Assembly (NCBI GenBank): GCA_015493635.1
Contig: WGCU01000038.1
Span: 1 to 64,000 of the forward strand
DNA: 64,000 nucleotides
Direction: 5' to 3'
DNA from: Spirochaetaceae bacterium
GTDB lineage: Bacteria > Spirochaetota > Spirochaetia > B11-G9
Within the stretch, counting starts at the first letter, position 1. Every line of letters starts with the position of its first letter. The notes below the pieces were generated by a model. The model saw only the letters and a list, made by a program, of their open reading frames with translations. It made no database searches and had not been told where the DNA came from. The translations under genes were made by a program, and so were the position numbers. Shown one piece after another: positions 8,428-17,533 of the stretch.

Positions 8428-9708
8428 ATGAACAGAATCAAGCAGTTTATACAGTCCTCAGAGGGTAAACATTTTTTCTATGAGATCTACGGTACAGAGG
8501 AAAACAGATTAAGGGTTCAGGAAGAAAGATACCTTGCCCTTTCCTCTGTTTTTAACCGGGAATTCGGAGATGTTGATTGTTCTCTTGTCAGTGTTCCGGG
8601 AAGAGTTGAAATAGGTGGAAATCATACAGATCATAATCATGGCAAGGTAATTGCCGGCAGTGTATCTCTTGATGCTGCGGCTCTGTGTTCCGGAAATGGG
8701 GATATGGAAGTAGTTCTCCATGATCTGCAGTATAATGAGGAAATACGGGTAAATCTTTCTTCTCTGGATAAAAAAGAATCCGAGAAGGGCAGCCCCCAGG
8801 CACTTATACGCGGTGTTGCTGCCGGTTTAAAACAGAGAGGTTTTATCATAGGCGGTTTTAACGGCGTTATCCAGAATGACGTTATGTCCGGTTCCGGTTT
8901 GAGCTCATCCGCTGTCTTTGAGGTAGCGGTCGGTGCAATGTTCAATGCACTGTACAACAAGGGGAAAATAGAGAATATTGAGCTGGCAAAAATAGGGAAA
9001 TATGCCGAAAATGAGTACTTCGGGAAGCCCTGCGGATTGATGGATCAGACCGCCTGTGCTGTCGGGGGAATGATTTTAATCGATTTTAAAAACCCTGAAG
9101 ATCCGTCTATTGAAGAAATCAGGGGAGACCTTGAAGATTATGTCCTTACCATAGTAAAAACCGGCGGTAATCATGCCGGGTTAACCGATCAGTATGCGGC
9201 CATTCCGGCGGAGATGAAATGCTCTGCTTCCCTTTTCGGTCAGGAAGTTCTGGCAGGAGTAACCTTTCCCCTGCTTGTATCCAAAGGACCGGAGATAAGA
9301 AAAAAGTGCGGTGACCGTGCTTTTCTCAGGGCCCTTCATTTTATTGCGGAGAACGAGCGGGTTGAACAACAGAAAACTGCGTTGGGGAAAAATGACAGAG
9401 ACACCTTTTTCAGGCTGGTGAATGAATCGGGAGCCTCCTCCTGGAAAAACCTGCAGAATGTAAGCGTCGACGGAGACCCTCTTCATCAGGAGATGGGGGT
9501 TGCCCTTGCTGTTTCAGAATATTTTATCAAAGACAGAGGAAGGGGAGCGGTGCGTGTCCACGGCGGAGGCTTCGGGGGCACCATTCTCGCATTTATCCAC
9601 CGGGACGATGAAGATGCCTACCGCAGCGTTATTGAGCAGATTACCGGAAAGGGGAGTACTTCAGTGCTTGCCGTTCGCGGAAAAGGGGCGGTGAGTATCA
9701 GATGGTAA
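8428..9708 (+). CDS. galK: Galactokinase
   Basis: A 426-residue GHMP kinase that makes galactose-1-phosphate for GalT. Motif 1 is VPGRVEIGGNHTDHNHG (about 57-72), a variant of the usual GRVNLIGEHTDYN seen in spirochaetes and some Firmicutes. The ATP loop SGSGLSSSA is at about 154-162, and motif 3 is VHGGGFGGTI near the C-terminus. It is about 40 residues longer than the E. coli enzyme. Its last codons overlap the 3' end of the convergent chemoreceptor gene by 11 bases, so no terminator fits between them. Confidence 0.94.
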   Translation: MNRIKQFIQSSEGKHFFYEIYGTEENRLRVQEERYLALSSVFNREFGDVDCSLVSVPGRVEIGGNHTDHNHGKVIAGSVSLDAAALCSGNGDMEVVLHDLQYNEEIRVNLSSLDKKESEKGSPQALIRGVAAGLKQRGFIIGGFNGVIQNDVMSGSGLSSSAVFEVAVGAMFNALYNKGKIENIELAKIGKYAENEYFGKPCGLMDQTACAVGGMILIDFKNPEDPSIEEIRGDLEDYVLTIVKTGGNHAGLTDQYAAIPAEMKCSASLFGQEVLAGVTFPLLVSKGPEIRKKCGDRAFLRALHFIAENERVEQQKTALGKNDRDTFFRLVNESGASSWKNLQNVSVDGDPLHQEMGVALAVSEYFIKDRGRGAVRVHGGGFGGTILAFIHRDDEDAYRSVIEQITGKGSTSVLAVRGKGAVSIRW

Positions 9709-11869
9709 ATCTGAATACCGAGTCCTTCAATTCTTCGAGTATGGTACTTAGTTTATCGGACTGTTCTACAATCAGCATCATGGCCTGAACAATCTCCCGA
9801 ATGCCGGTATTATTTTCAGCCATCCCGCTTGCTACTATTTCTGATATTTCCTTGATATGCTCAAACGTAGTAAGCATTGCCTGTATCCCGGTTTTTATCT
9901 CTACAGAACCGTCACGTATTGACAACGAAGTATTCTCAATAGCCTGGGATGCTTCGAGTATCTGCTGACCTCCGGCGTTCAGTTCGAGAACACTTGCTTC
10001 AATCTCCTGAAATGCACCTACCGTATCACTGATTTCCCTGTTAATCGTGTTAAATGAATCAGCGGAGTTTTTAACATTGATATCGGTTGTTTGTACACTC
10101 TCAACTATTTTATTTATTGCTTCGGTAATATTAACAGATGATTGGGCGGCAGATTCAGCGAGCTTTCTGATTTCATCCGCGACAACGGCAAAGCCTTTCC
10201 CGGCATCCCCTGCATGAGCTGCTTCAATAGCTGCATTCATGGAGAGTAAATTGGTCTGGGATGCAATACCATTGATCAACTCTGCCATTTCTTTTATCTC
10301 ATGTACCCTCGAAACCACTTCCTTGAAACCTGTGCTCGTCTCATCCATCTTTGTTATACCGTCAGCTGCAATTTCTTTCAAATTTTCAGTTGTTTTCCGT
10401 TTGTTCTGTGTAATTGCTGCAACTGACTGAATTGAGGCCATCATTTCAGTAATTGCTGAAGTTGATTGTTCCACCATCCCTGTCTGTTTTGCAATCTGGA
10501 TATCAAAGCTTTCAATATTTGAGGATATCTCTTCAATTGATGTTGCATTTGTTCCAATATTTTCATCGAGAGAATTCATCTGTTTAAGCATGGAGGATAT
10601 ATTTGCGCTTATCTCATGTGTTGCTGAAGATGTCTCTTCGGAAGACGAAACGATACTTTCCTTATGTTCTTCAGCCTTCCGGGCTGAGGTCCGGATATCA
10701 TTGATAAGAAGGCGGAGTTTCTCGATAAAAGCGTTGAAATTATCTGCCAGTCTTCCAATATCATCGTTGGTTTTTACGTCCATTATCATGGTAAGGTCGG
10801 CGTCTTTTTCAGCGAGTTCTCCAAGCATATCAGACGCGGTATTCAGCGGTTTTACGATGGTCAGGATTGTCAGAATAAAGCTTACAACAAGTGCTGCAAA
10901 AAACAGGATAACCACAAATATAATGGCAGGAGTAAAAATGGATGCAATGACAGATGTCCGGATATATTTAACTGGTCTTCCTATCAAAATGCCCCAGGGA
11001 GTCCCGGCTATGGGAAGAGAAGCGATGAGCTGTTTCCCGTATATTGAGTTTCCGGTGAAAGAAAAGGGTTCTCCCGAAGTAAATTTACCGATGAGTTTCT
11101 TTGCTCCTGCTTCATCATATCCCAGTTTTGCAGCCATGGCCGCAAGAGGAATAATTTTACCTTCAGTTTTCTTTGACCATAGAATTTCGGCACGTCTCGA
11201 TGAGTAGAGGGTTATGGTAACACCTTTTTTCTCCATCTCACGGGCAAGATACGCGTTTATGGAGCTCATGGAATAGTCCATGGCAGTTACCCCTACAACC
11301 GATCCCTTATCAAGAATAGGATATGAAAAACTGATGGTTATCTGCTTTGCCGCGTCCTTTTCCGCGGTCACATACGGATCAGTAATATAGAATCCTCTGG
11401 AATCAACGGCACCGGTATACCAAGACCGTGTGCGTGCATCGTAATCCGGGGGAAGTTCCGGTTCTCTATTGGCAAAAATGGCGGGACTTTTACTGCTGGC
11501 AAAGTAGAGAAGATCAATATCCCCCTCTTTCATCAATCCCTGCAGGGGTTTTATTATATTATTATAGGCTTCAACTTTGTGAAGTTTATTCCAGTCGAGG
11601 GTACCTGGTGCTGTTTCAGCAAGTACTATTGTAGCAGGCAGCCGGGAAAGATCCTCCAGTATCTGCTGTTTCTGTGAAAGAATGCCTTTTAATGATTCAC
11701 TGATATACTGACCAATGTACTGCTGGGTTATGAGCTGGTTCTTATAGAATGCTCCATAGTATGTTTTAGCGGTAAAAAGTACTACCAGCATAAAGAGAAT
11801 TACCGGGATGCCCAGATTTATAAGAAGGGATTTTAGAAAAAGTCTTCCTTTTTTTCTTTTGTCTGCCAT
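9698..11869 (-). CDS. Methyl-accepting chemotaxis protein with dCache-type sensor
   Basis: A 723-residue receptor. A transmembrane helix (about 12-31) is followed by a large periplasmic dCache-type domain (about 35-300), a second helix (about 312-337), HAMP, and a long coiled-coil signalling domain. The hairpin tip that contacts CheA/CheW is clear: [20 protein letters not shown], then GKGFAVVADEIRKLAE. The ligand is unknown. Position beside galTK does not prove a sugar ligand, because the genes converge and do not share a transcript. A ribosome site (aaggag) precedes the ATG. Confidence 0.93.
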   Translation of the reverse strand: MADKRKKGRLFLKSLLINLGIPVILFMLVVLFTAKTYYGAFYKNQLITQQYIGQYISESLKGILSQKQQILEDLSRLPATIVLAETAPGTLDWNKLHKVEAYNNIIKPLQGLMKEGDIDLLYFASSKSPAIFANREPELPPDYDARTRSWYTGAVDSRGFYITDPYVTAEKDAAKQITISFSYPILDKGSVVGVTAMDYSMSSINAYLAREMEKKGVTITLYSSRRAEILWSKKTEGKIIPLAAMAAKLGYDEAGAKKLIGKFTSGEPFSFTGNSIYGKQLIASLPIAGTPWGILIGRPVKYIRTSVIASIFTPAIIFVVILFFAALVVSFILTILTIVKPLNTASDMLGELAEKDADLTMIMDVKTNDDIGRLADNFNAFIEKLRLLINDIRTSARKAEEHKESIVSSSEETSSATHEISANISSMLKQMNSLDENIGTNATSIEEISSNIESFDIQIAKQTGMVEQSTSAITEMMASIQSVAAITQNKRKTTENLKEIAADGITKMDETSTGFKEVVSRVHEIKEMAELINGIASQTNLLSMNAAIEAAHAGDAGKGFAVVADEIRKLAESAAQSSVNITEAINKIVESVQTTDINVKNSADSFNTINREISDTVGAFQEIEASVLELNAGGQQILEASQAIENTSLSIRDGSVEIKTGIQAMLTTFEHIKEISEIVASGMAENNTGIREIVQAMMLIVEQSDKLSTILEELKDSVFRFTI

Positions 11870-11894
11870 GGAAACTCCTTTTTGTTCTTTATAC

Positions 11895-11923
11895 AGTTTA
11901 TGGCATCAAAAATGTCCTGTCAA
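11895..11923 (-). promoter_or_regulatory. Candidate promoter of the chemoreceptor gene
   Basis: On the minus strand: TTGACA (11918-11923), 17 bases, TAAACT (11895-11900). The sequence GCCATAAA just before and across the -10 partly resembles a flagellar sigma-28 box, but the matching -35 is poor, so a housekeeping promoter is the better reading. Confidence 0.5.
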
Positions 11924-11954
11924 ATATGTTTTGTAAAAATTCTAAATGATCTCC

Positions 11955-11983
11955 TTGACTTGTCTTTCGGATTGTTTTATATT
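11955..11983 (+). promoter_or_regulatory. Promoter of the tetR gene
   Basis: TTGACT (11955-11960), a 17-base spacer and TATATT (11978-11983). The -10 runs directly into the inverted repeat at 11982-11999, so a bound repressor would block initiation. Confidence 0.75.
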
Positions 11984-11999
11984 AGTTATCATTCACTAA
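11982..11999. promoter_or_regulatory. Putative TetR operator, site 1
   Basis: TTAGTTATCATTCACTAA: half-sites TTAGT and ACTAA with 8 bases between, overlapping the end of the tetR -10 box and the expected start of transcription. The same TTAGTTAT...ACTAA pattern with identical spacing recurs in front of the RND gene (12620-12637). This suggests autoregulation plus control of the transporter. Confidence 0.65.
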
Positions 12000-12018
12000 C
12001 TTAAAGAGGAAGGACCTG

Positions 12019-12600
12019 GTGTTTACAACCCGGCAGAAAGAAATTATTGATGCTGCGATACATCTCATTGCCCGGAAAGGGATTCAGGAAGTTACCATGA
12101 AAAATCTTTCCCGTGAGGTCGGTATCACGGAACCGGCTCTGTACAGGCATTTCTCAAGCAAACACGATATTTTGAAAGGTGTTCTCGATTCTTTTCAATA
12201 CCATAATAAGCTTATTTATAACCGCTCGTTTGATTCCGGTACCACTGCTCTGGAAAACCTTCAGAATACCGTGTTGCAGGTATTTAAAAGGTTTACTGAA
12301 TATCCCGAACTATCAAGTGTCATCTTTTCAGAGGAGATATTTCAGAATGAAGAAGATCTGACAGCACAGGTAGCGGACCTTATGGTTCTCAATAGAGAAG
12401 TATTTAAAGAGATGATTTCCGCGGGAATAAAAGACGAAAGTATTCGTGATGATATTAATAAGGACGATATAAGCCTCATCATTATTGGTGTAATGCGGCT
12501 GCTTGTTATCCGGTGGCGTATGTCCCGGTATTCTTTTGACCTTGTAGAAAGAGGAGACCAGCTTTTCCGAAGAACGATTCAGATTCTTCTTGAAAGATAA
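12019..12600 (+). CDS. TetR-family transcriptional regulator
   Basis: A 193-residue repressor-type protein. The N-terminal helix-turn-helix spans about residues 26-46 (MKNLSREVGITEPALYRHF, a textbook TetR recognition region). The rest is the variable helical ligand and dimer domain. The start is GTG after an AGAGGAAGGA ribosome site. It lies 51 bases before the MMPL module B genes, and matching inverted repeats flank it at its own promoter and before the RND gene. It probably represses itself and the efflux-type operon until a hydrophobic inducer binds; the inducer is unknown. Confidence 0.9.
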   Translation: MFTTRQKEIIDAAIHLIARKGIQEVTMKNLSREVGITEPALYRHFSSKHDILKGVLDSFQYHNKLIYNRSFDSGTTALENLQNTVLQVFKRFTEYPELSSVIFSEEIFQNEEDLTAQVADLMVLNREVFKEMISAGIKDESIRDDINKDDISLIIIGVMRLLVIRWRMSRYSFDLVERGDQLFRRTIQILLER

Positions 12601-12618
12601 ACAAAATTTATACATGAA

Positions 12619-12638
12619 GTTAGTTATTTATAACTAAC
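12619..12638. promoter_or_regulatory. Putative TetR operator, site 2
   Basis: GTTAGTTATTTATAACTAAC is a perfect 9-bp inverted repeat with a 2-base centre, in the gap between tetR and the RND gene and just before its ribosome site (AAGGAG, 12640-12645). The core TTAGT-N8-ACTAA matches site 1 exactly in spacing. A TATACA -10-like hexamer at 12609-12614 lies beside it, but no -35 fits well. The RND gene may therefore use the tetR promoter, an undetected one, or both. Confidence 0.7.
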
Positions 12639-12651
12639 GAAGGAGCTACGC

Positions 12652-14949
12652 GTGAATGCATTTGGGAAACTGCTGAAATTTTCATGGCTGATTATTCTGG
12701 TCGTTTTGGTTATTACCGGCGGATTTTTATATATGATCAAAACCGGTACGCATCTGGAAACAAACCTTGATAAGTACATGCCGGCTAAAAACCCCGCGTT
12801 TGTGTACAGTAATTATGCTGAAGATCTTTTTAATATAAGAGACGGAATTATCGTTGCTGTTGAAAACCCCGATGGTATATTCAACCCGGGGACATTACAG
12901 AAAATAAAGGACCTGACAAAGGATCTGCAAAAACTTGATGGAATTGATAAATCTGATGTTACGTCTCTCTATACCGCGGACAATATTGTCGGTTCGGAAT
13001 TTGGAATGGAAGTAAACCCTTTTTATAGCAGGGTTCCGAAAAGTCCTGAAAAATTAAACAGGCTCAAAAAGGAAGTTGAATCAAACGACATGGTCTTCGG
13101 CCGGGTTGTCTCAAAAGATGAACATTCCGCTGTTGTTATTGCAAGAATCAAAAAGGATGTATTTGATAGTACCTTTTACAACAAAATTCTGAAAATTGCC
13201 CACAGCTATGAAGGACCGGAAAAAATCTATGTGGCTGGAAGGCCTATCGTGGAAGGGACGCTTGGAAAGCTTATGCCTCAGGATATGAAGCTCATGGCAC
13301 CCCTTGTCATTCTTGTTATCATCATTGTTCTCCTTATCATTCTGCGGAGTATCAAAGGAATGATCCTTAATCTTACCGTTGTCCTTCTCAGTACCATCTG
13401 GACTTTCGGACTGATGGCATTGTTTAAAATACCGGTATATTCGGTATCGACACTTATACCCATAATGCTCATTGCCATCGGTGTCGCGTATGGAATCCAT
13501 CTGTTTAATCACCTTGAGCTCTTTCTTGAAAAAAATCCCGGTGCGGACAAGAAAGATGCCATCCTGGATATGATAAAGAACATGTGGAAACCGGTAATGA
13601 TGGCAGCAATAACGACTGCGGTCGGGTTCTTATCATTACTGACATCACAGGTGTATCCGGTAAAGTATTTTGGTATATTTACCGCTTTTGGAGTAATGGG
13701 TGCCATGGCTTTTGCCCTTGTTCTCATTCCCGCAGGGCTCAGTATATTCGGTCTTCCCAAGACAGGAAAGTTTCTTGGACAAAGGAAGCTTGATCTCGGC
13801 AGGAAACCCTTCTCCCACAGATTTGCTGAAGGAATTCTGAATCATAAACTCATGGTAATTGTAACAGTCTCTGCCGTTGCAGGTATATCGCTGTTCGGTT
13901 TGACACGGGTATGGATTGATTCGAGTTTTCTGTCCAATTTTGAAGCGTCAAGTTCTATCCGTCAGACGGACAAATTTATCAATGATCACTTCGCGGGAAC
14001 ATCGAGTTTTAATGTTATTCTCGGAAGTCAAAAAGATGACAGTTTTAAAAATCCCGCTGTTTTACGGTTAACCGACGATCTGCAGAAGAGTCTTGGAACG
14101 TTGAAGGTTGTAGGGGACAGCTTTTCTCTTACTGACTTTTTGAAACGGATGAATATGGTAATGAATGCGGATAATGAAAAATTCAATACCATTCCTGATT
14201 CGAGGGATGCTATTGCCCAATATCTCCTCCTGTATGAAATGTCAGGTGATCCTGAAACGCTGAATTCGGTTATTGATTACCGTTACAAGACAATGAACCT
14301 GACGGTTCAGTTAAAATCGGATGATTCCCGGTCTATTAAAAGTGTTATATCGGTTATTAACGGTTACCGCAGCAGGTTTGCCGATCTTGGTATTTCCATA
14401 AACTTCGCCGGGTCAGGATACAAGGCCCTTGTTTTTTCCGAGCTTATCTTGAAAGGTCAGGTTACGAGTCTTCTTCTTTCCATTGTTATTGTCATCATGT
14501 TACTTACCATCATGTTTAGAAAAATCCGTATCGGCCTTATCGGGTCTATTCCGATTCTTCTGACATCCATCGTTAACTTCGGTGTTATGGGGCTTTTAAA
14601 GATACCTTTAGGACCTACAACGGCACTTATTTCAAGTATCGCGGTAGGCATAGGGGTTGATTACGCAATCCATTTTATTGAGCGTTACAAAGAATATTCG
14701 CTGTTTTCGTCTGATAAGATGGAAGTTTCCAGAAAAGCCATGTTCCATTCCGGGCGGGCAATTCTTTTTAATGCTGTTGTTGTTATATCAGGGTTTCTTG
14801 TGTTTCTCTTTTCAATATTTCCTCCAAACCGTGAATTGGGTGCGCTTGTTTCTCTGAATATGTTTACGAGTTTCGCGGGGACATTAACCATTATGTTTCT
14901 GCTTCTCTATATGTCAAATATTTATTTTTCGAAAGGAGACAAAAAATGA
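12652..14949 (+). CDS. MMPL/RND-family transporter (module B)
   Basis: A 765-residue inner-membrane exporter with two repeats of one helix, a periplasmic loop and a five-helix cluster. The first helix is at about 10-29, the first cluster from about 215, and the second repeat from about 395. The conserved GVAYGIHLFNHLE and GVGVDYAIHFIERY segments at equivalent positions of the two halves mark the MMPL fold. It is paralogous to 2814-5435 but lacks that protein's Ser/Thr-rich loop insert. The start is GTG with AAGGAG upstream. It overlaps the LolA-like gene by ATGA. It is likely a proton-driven exporter of a lipid-like compound, under TetR control by context. Confidence 0.92.
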   Translation: MNAFGKLLKFSWLIILVVLVITGGFLYMIKTGTHLETNLDKYMPAKNPAFVYSNYAEDLFNIRDGIIVAVENPDGIFNPGTLQKIKDLTKDLQKLDGIDKSDVTSLYTADNIVGSEFGMEVNPFYSRVPKSPEKLNRLKKEVESNDMVFGRVVSKDEHSAVVIARIKKDVFDSTFYNKILKIAHSYEGPEKIYVAGRPIVEGTLGKLMPQDMKLMAPLVILVIIIVLLIILRSIKGMILNLTVVLLSTIWTFGLMALFKIPVYSVSTLIPIMLIAIGVAYGIHLFNHLELFLEKNPGADKKDAILDMIKNMWKPVMMAAITTAVGFLSLLTSQVYPVKYFGIFTAFGVMGAMAFALVLIPAGLSIFGLPKTGKFLGQRKLDLGRKPFSHRFAEGILNHKLMVIVTVSAVAGISLFGLTRVWIDSSFLSNFEASSSIRQTDKFINDHFAGTSSFNVILGSQKDDSFKNPAVLRLTDDLQKSLGTLKVVGDSFSLTDFLKRMNMVMNADNEKFNTIPDSRDAIAQYLLLYEMSGDPETLNSVIDYRYKTMNLTVQLKSDDSRSIKSVISVINGYRSRFADLGISINFAGSGYKALVFSELILKGQVTSLLLSIVIVIMLLTIMFRKIRIGLIGSIPILLTSIVNFGVMGLLKIPLGPTTALISSIAVGIGVDYAIHFIERYKEYSLFSSDKMEVSRKAMFHSGRAILFNAVVVISGFLVFLFSIFPPNRELGALVSLNMFTSFAGTLTIMFLLLYMSNIYFSKGDKK

Positions 14950-15731
14950 AGAAAATCCACAGTGCGATACTTATGCTTGTTCTGCTGGCAGCTGCGGCAG
15001 GTACTGCGGGAGCCGAAACCTTATCCGGTTTACAGATTATGGAAAAGGTGTATGCACGGCCAAAGGGGCCGGATATCCAATCAGAGTTAACCATGACCCT
15101 TATTAATTCCAGGGGTTCAAAGAGAGTACGGACTATACGTCAGTTCATAAAGGATTACGGAGCTGATGAAAAGAAAATAATGTTCTTTGTTGCCCCTGCT
15201 GATGTGAAGAATACATCCTTCATGACATGGTCCTATGGGAACTCTTCAAAAGCGGACGATATGTGGATATACCTTCCCGCCTTAAAAAAGGTAAAGAGAA
15301 TTTCCAGTGAAAGTAAAAGTGATTATTTCATGGGATCGGATTTTACCTACGATGATATGGGAAACAGACTCCCCAAGGATGATACCCATAAAATTATCGG
15401 CGAAGAAAAGATAAACGGTGAAGATTGTTATGTTGTGGAAAGTACCCCCAAAAATCCGGACTACTTTTATTCAAGAACGGTCAGCTGGATTGTCAAAGGG
15501 GAGTGGATCGGTATGAAAAAGGAATTTTATGATGAAGATGGTGAGCTGTTAAAAACATTAACCATTAATTCTTATAAAAAAGTAAACGGATACTGGGTTA
15601 TAACTTCCATGGAAATGGACAATGTCCAGAAAAATCATAAAACAATTATGGAATTAAAGGATGTAAAGATAGGCCGGGGGATACGCGACAGCTTCTTTAC
15701 TGAAAGGATGATGAAAAGGGGGATAAAATGA
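14946..15731 (+). CDS. LolA-like outer-membrane lipoprotein-sorting family protein (module B)
   Basis: A 261-residue periplasmic protein with a signal peptide (about 1-23, ending GAE). Family blocks WIYLPALKKVKRI and YFMGSDFTYDDMG match the paralog at 2041-2817. It overlaps the upstream RND gene (ATGA) and the downstream barrel gene (ATGA), so the three proteins are made together. It probably shuttles a hydrophobic ligand between the two membranes. Its actual cargo, lipoprotein or otherwise, is not shown by sequence. Confidence 0.87.
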   Translation: MKKIHSAILMLVLLAAAAGTAGAETLSGLQIMEKVYARPKGPDIQSELTMTLINSRGSKRVRTIRQFIKDYGADEKKIMFFVAPADVKNTSFMTWSYGNSSKADDMWIYLPALKKVKRISSESKSDYFMGSDFTYDDMGNRLPKDDTHKIIGEEKINGEDCYVVESTPKNPDYFYSRTVSWIVKGEWIGMKKEFYDEDGELLKTLTINSYKKVNGYWVITSMEMDNVQKNHKTIMELKDVKIGRGIRDSFFTERMMKRGIK

Positions 15732-16993
15732 GACAAAATAGATTGATAACAGCTGGATTGGCATTACTGCTCATGTTTACCGGTGTGTCTGCTGTTTCTG
15801 CCGGGAATATTTCATTCAGCGGTTATGTACGTAATTACACAGGGATTCTTGTAGACAGCGACCCGTTGGATTATTCACAGGTTCAAAATACTTTCGATAT
15901 CAAAGCTGACTATTCGGGAGATATGGGGGATCTGCATACCGAAGGATTCGTGTATTTAGATGCAGACAACAATCTTACTGCCGGGATCCGGGAGTTGTAT
16001 GCTGACATATATTTTAATTCCCTTGATCTTAGAATAGGGAAGCAGCAGATTATATGGGGGAAAGGCGACGGCGTTTTTATTACCGATGTTGTCTCTCCAA
16101 AAGACATGAGTAACTTTATTCTGCCTGATTTCGATGAGATCCGCATCGGGGTTACCGCCGCCAAGGCTGACTGGTATGTTGGGGATTTTACGCTTGAGGG
16201 AGTCTGGATACCTGTTTTTACCCCCAGCGTTCTTCCTGATTCTCATTCAATCTGGGCTGTGTCGATGGATTTCCCTGCGGGGATGACCCCGTCCATTAAG
16301 AGTGCGGGGCTTCCTGATCCCACGTTTAAAAACAGTGAGGGATTCGCAAAACTGTCTTATATGGGGTCATCGTTTGATGTTGAACTCATAGGCGGATACA
16401 TGTGGGATGATACTCCTGTTCCTCATGTCACAAAATTTGTACCCGGTATGCCTCCCGATGTTACTGTAACTCCGGAGTATCACCGCCTTTCCATGGCAGG
16501 AGGAAGTTTCAGTACCGAAATTCTCGGTGTTATTTTTAGAGGTGAAGGAGCGTACTATGACGGGAACTACTTTTCCATTGATCCTGATAATCTCCAGACG
16601 GATCTTATAGCAGGAGGCGACGGAACACTTCAGAAGAATTATCTGCATTACATGGCGGGTATGGATTATTCCGTTTTCGGTATAAATCTAAGTGCCCAGT
16701 TTGTACAGCAGGTCATTCTGGATTATGATTCCCGTTTGAAAAATGATGAGTATGAATCAACGGCTACCTTTCTTGCCGCAAAAACGTTTCTGAATGAGAC
16801 CTTAAAGGTCCAGTTTTTCGGTTATTACGGTATTAACAATGGCGACGCACTGCTGAGACCTTCCGTTTCCTACAGCATAGCAGACGGCCTGGATGTTACT
16901 GCCGGTTCTGATATCTTTATGGGCGACAGCGGAATCTTTGGTCAGTATAATAATAACGATATGGTATATATAAAGATAAAATATAGTTTTTAA
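15728..16993 (+). CDS. Outer-membrane beta-barrel protein of MMPL module B
   Basis: A 421-residue protein with a signal peptide (about 1-25, ending VSAG), many short amphipathic strands and the C-terminal KYSF expected of a barrel inserted by BamA. It shares the IIWGKGD, WIPVFTP and FGQYNNNDM blocks with the module A barrel at 682-2025. It is the third gene of the tetR operon, coupled by ATGA. No strong terminator follows; the rubrerythrin-like gene 70 bases downstream has its own promoter. Confidence 0.82.
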   Translation: MRQNRLITAGLALLLMFTGVSAVSAGNISFSGYVRNYTGILVDSDPLDYSQVQNTFDIKADYSGDMGDLHTEGFVYLDADNNLTAGIRELYADIYFNSLDLRIGKQQIIWGKGDGVFITDVVSPKDMSNFILPDFDEIRIGVTAAKADWYVGDFTLEGVWIPVFTPSVLPDSHSIWAVSMDFPAGMTPSIKSAGLPDPTFKNSEGFAKLSYMGSSFDVELIGGYMWDDTPVPHVTKFVPGMPPDVTVTPEYHRLSMAGGSFSTEILGVIFRGEGAYYDGNYFSIDPDNLQTDLIAGGDGTLQKNYLHYMAGMDYSVFGINLSAQFVQQVILDYDSRLKNDEYESTATFLAAKTFLNETLKVQFFGYYGINNGDALLRPSVSYSIADGLDVTAGSDIFMGDSGIFGQYNNNDMVYIKIKYSF

Positions 16994-17007
16994 AGTGCGC
17001 TTTTATC

Positions 17008-17036
17008 TTGCAAAGGTCTCCGGTAGTAAGTATTAT
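17008..17036 (+). promoter_or_regulatory. Promoter of the rubrerythrin-like gene
   Basis: TTGCAA (17008-17013), a 17-base spacer and TATTAT (17031-17036), about 27 bases before the ATG with a strong AAAGGAG ribosome site. Confidence 0.6.
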
Positions 17037-17063
17037 CAGTATAGACCATGAAAGGAGTTTTAG

Positions 17064-17519
17064 ATGAAAGAATTTACTGTTTCGCAGGTTTTGGAGTATT
17101 CCAAGAATATAGAGCAGGAATCTTATGACTTTTATAAGAGTGCGTCCGCTGTTTTAGAGGATGCAGAGCTGAAAGAGCTGGTTTTAGGGCTTGCGGATGA
17201 GGAATTGAAGCATTATAACAGAATTAATAAACTTTTGGAAAAAGCGGCACTCACTGCTGAAATGCTTGATAAAAGGATCGGTATAAAAGAGGAAGATTAT
17301 GAGCACCTCGTTGGTTCGAGAGAACTTCCTGAAAATCCAACGGCTCTTTCCATTCTGGAAACTGCCTATCAGCGAGAGGTGAAAACAGAGAGTGTTTACA
17401 GAACCCTTCTGTCTTTTACTGATCTTGCGGATAGTGTTGTGGATACCTTTACCGAACTGGTTGCCCAGGAAAAAGGGCATGCGAGCCGGATAAAATCCAT
17501 AATGGAAAAGTATACATAA
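17064..17519 (+). CDS. Rubrerythrin-like ferritin-family diiron protein
   Basis: A 151-residue four-helix protein. Candidate diiron ligands fall in the rubrerythrin pattern: Glu17 or Glu19 in IEQES, E47xxH50 in DEELKH, Glu105 or Glu109 in QREVKTES, and E136xxH139 in QEKGH. The C-terminal rubredoxin domain of classical rubrerythrin is missing, so it would need another electron donor if it reduces peroxide. It is a single gene with its own promoter and terminator. Peroxide or iron handling is the usual role in anaerobes; the exact reaction is unproven. Confidence 0.85.
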   Translation: MKEFTVSQVLEYSKNIEQESYDFYKSASAVLEDAELKELVLGLADEELKHYNRINKLLEKAALTAEMLDKRIGIKEEDYEHLVGSRELPENPTALSILETAYQREVKTESVYRTLLSFTDLADSVVDTFTELVAQEKGHASRIKSIMEKYT

Positions 17520-17533
17520 AAAGATAAGCAGAT

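Noticed and set aside
10590-11207. 205-codon plus-strand open frame opposite the first chemoreceptor
   Set aside because: It is antisense to conserved coiled-coil and HAMP sequence, with Ser/Ile/Met-rich shadow composition.
11895-11940. Sigma-28 flagellar promoter for the chemoreceptor
   Set aside because: GCCATAAA resembles the -10 part, but the -35 is TTGA rather than TAAA; a TTGACA-N17-TAAACT housekeeping promoter explains the same bases better.
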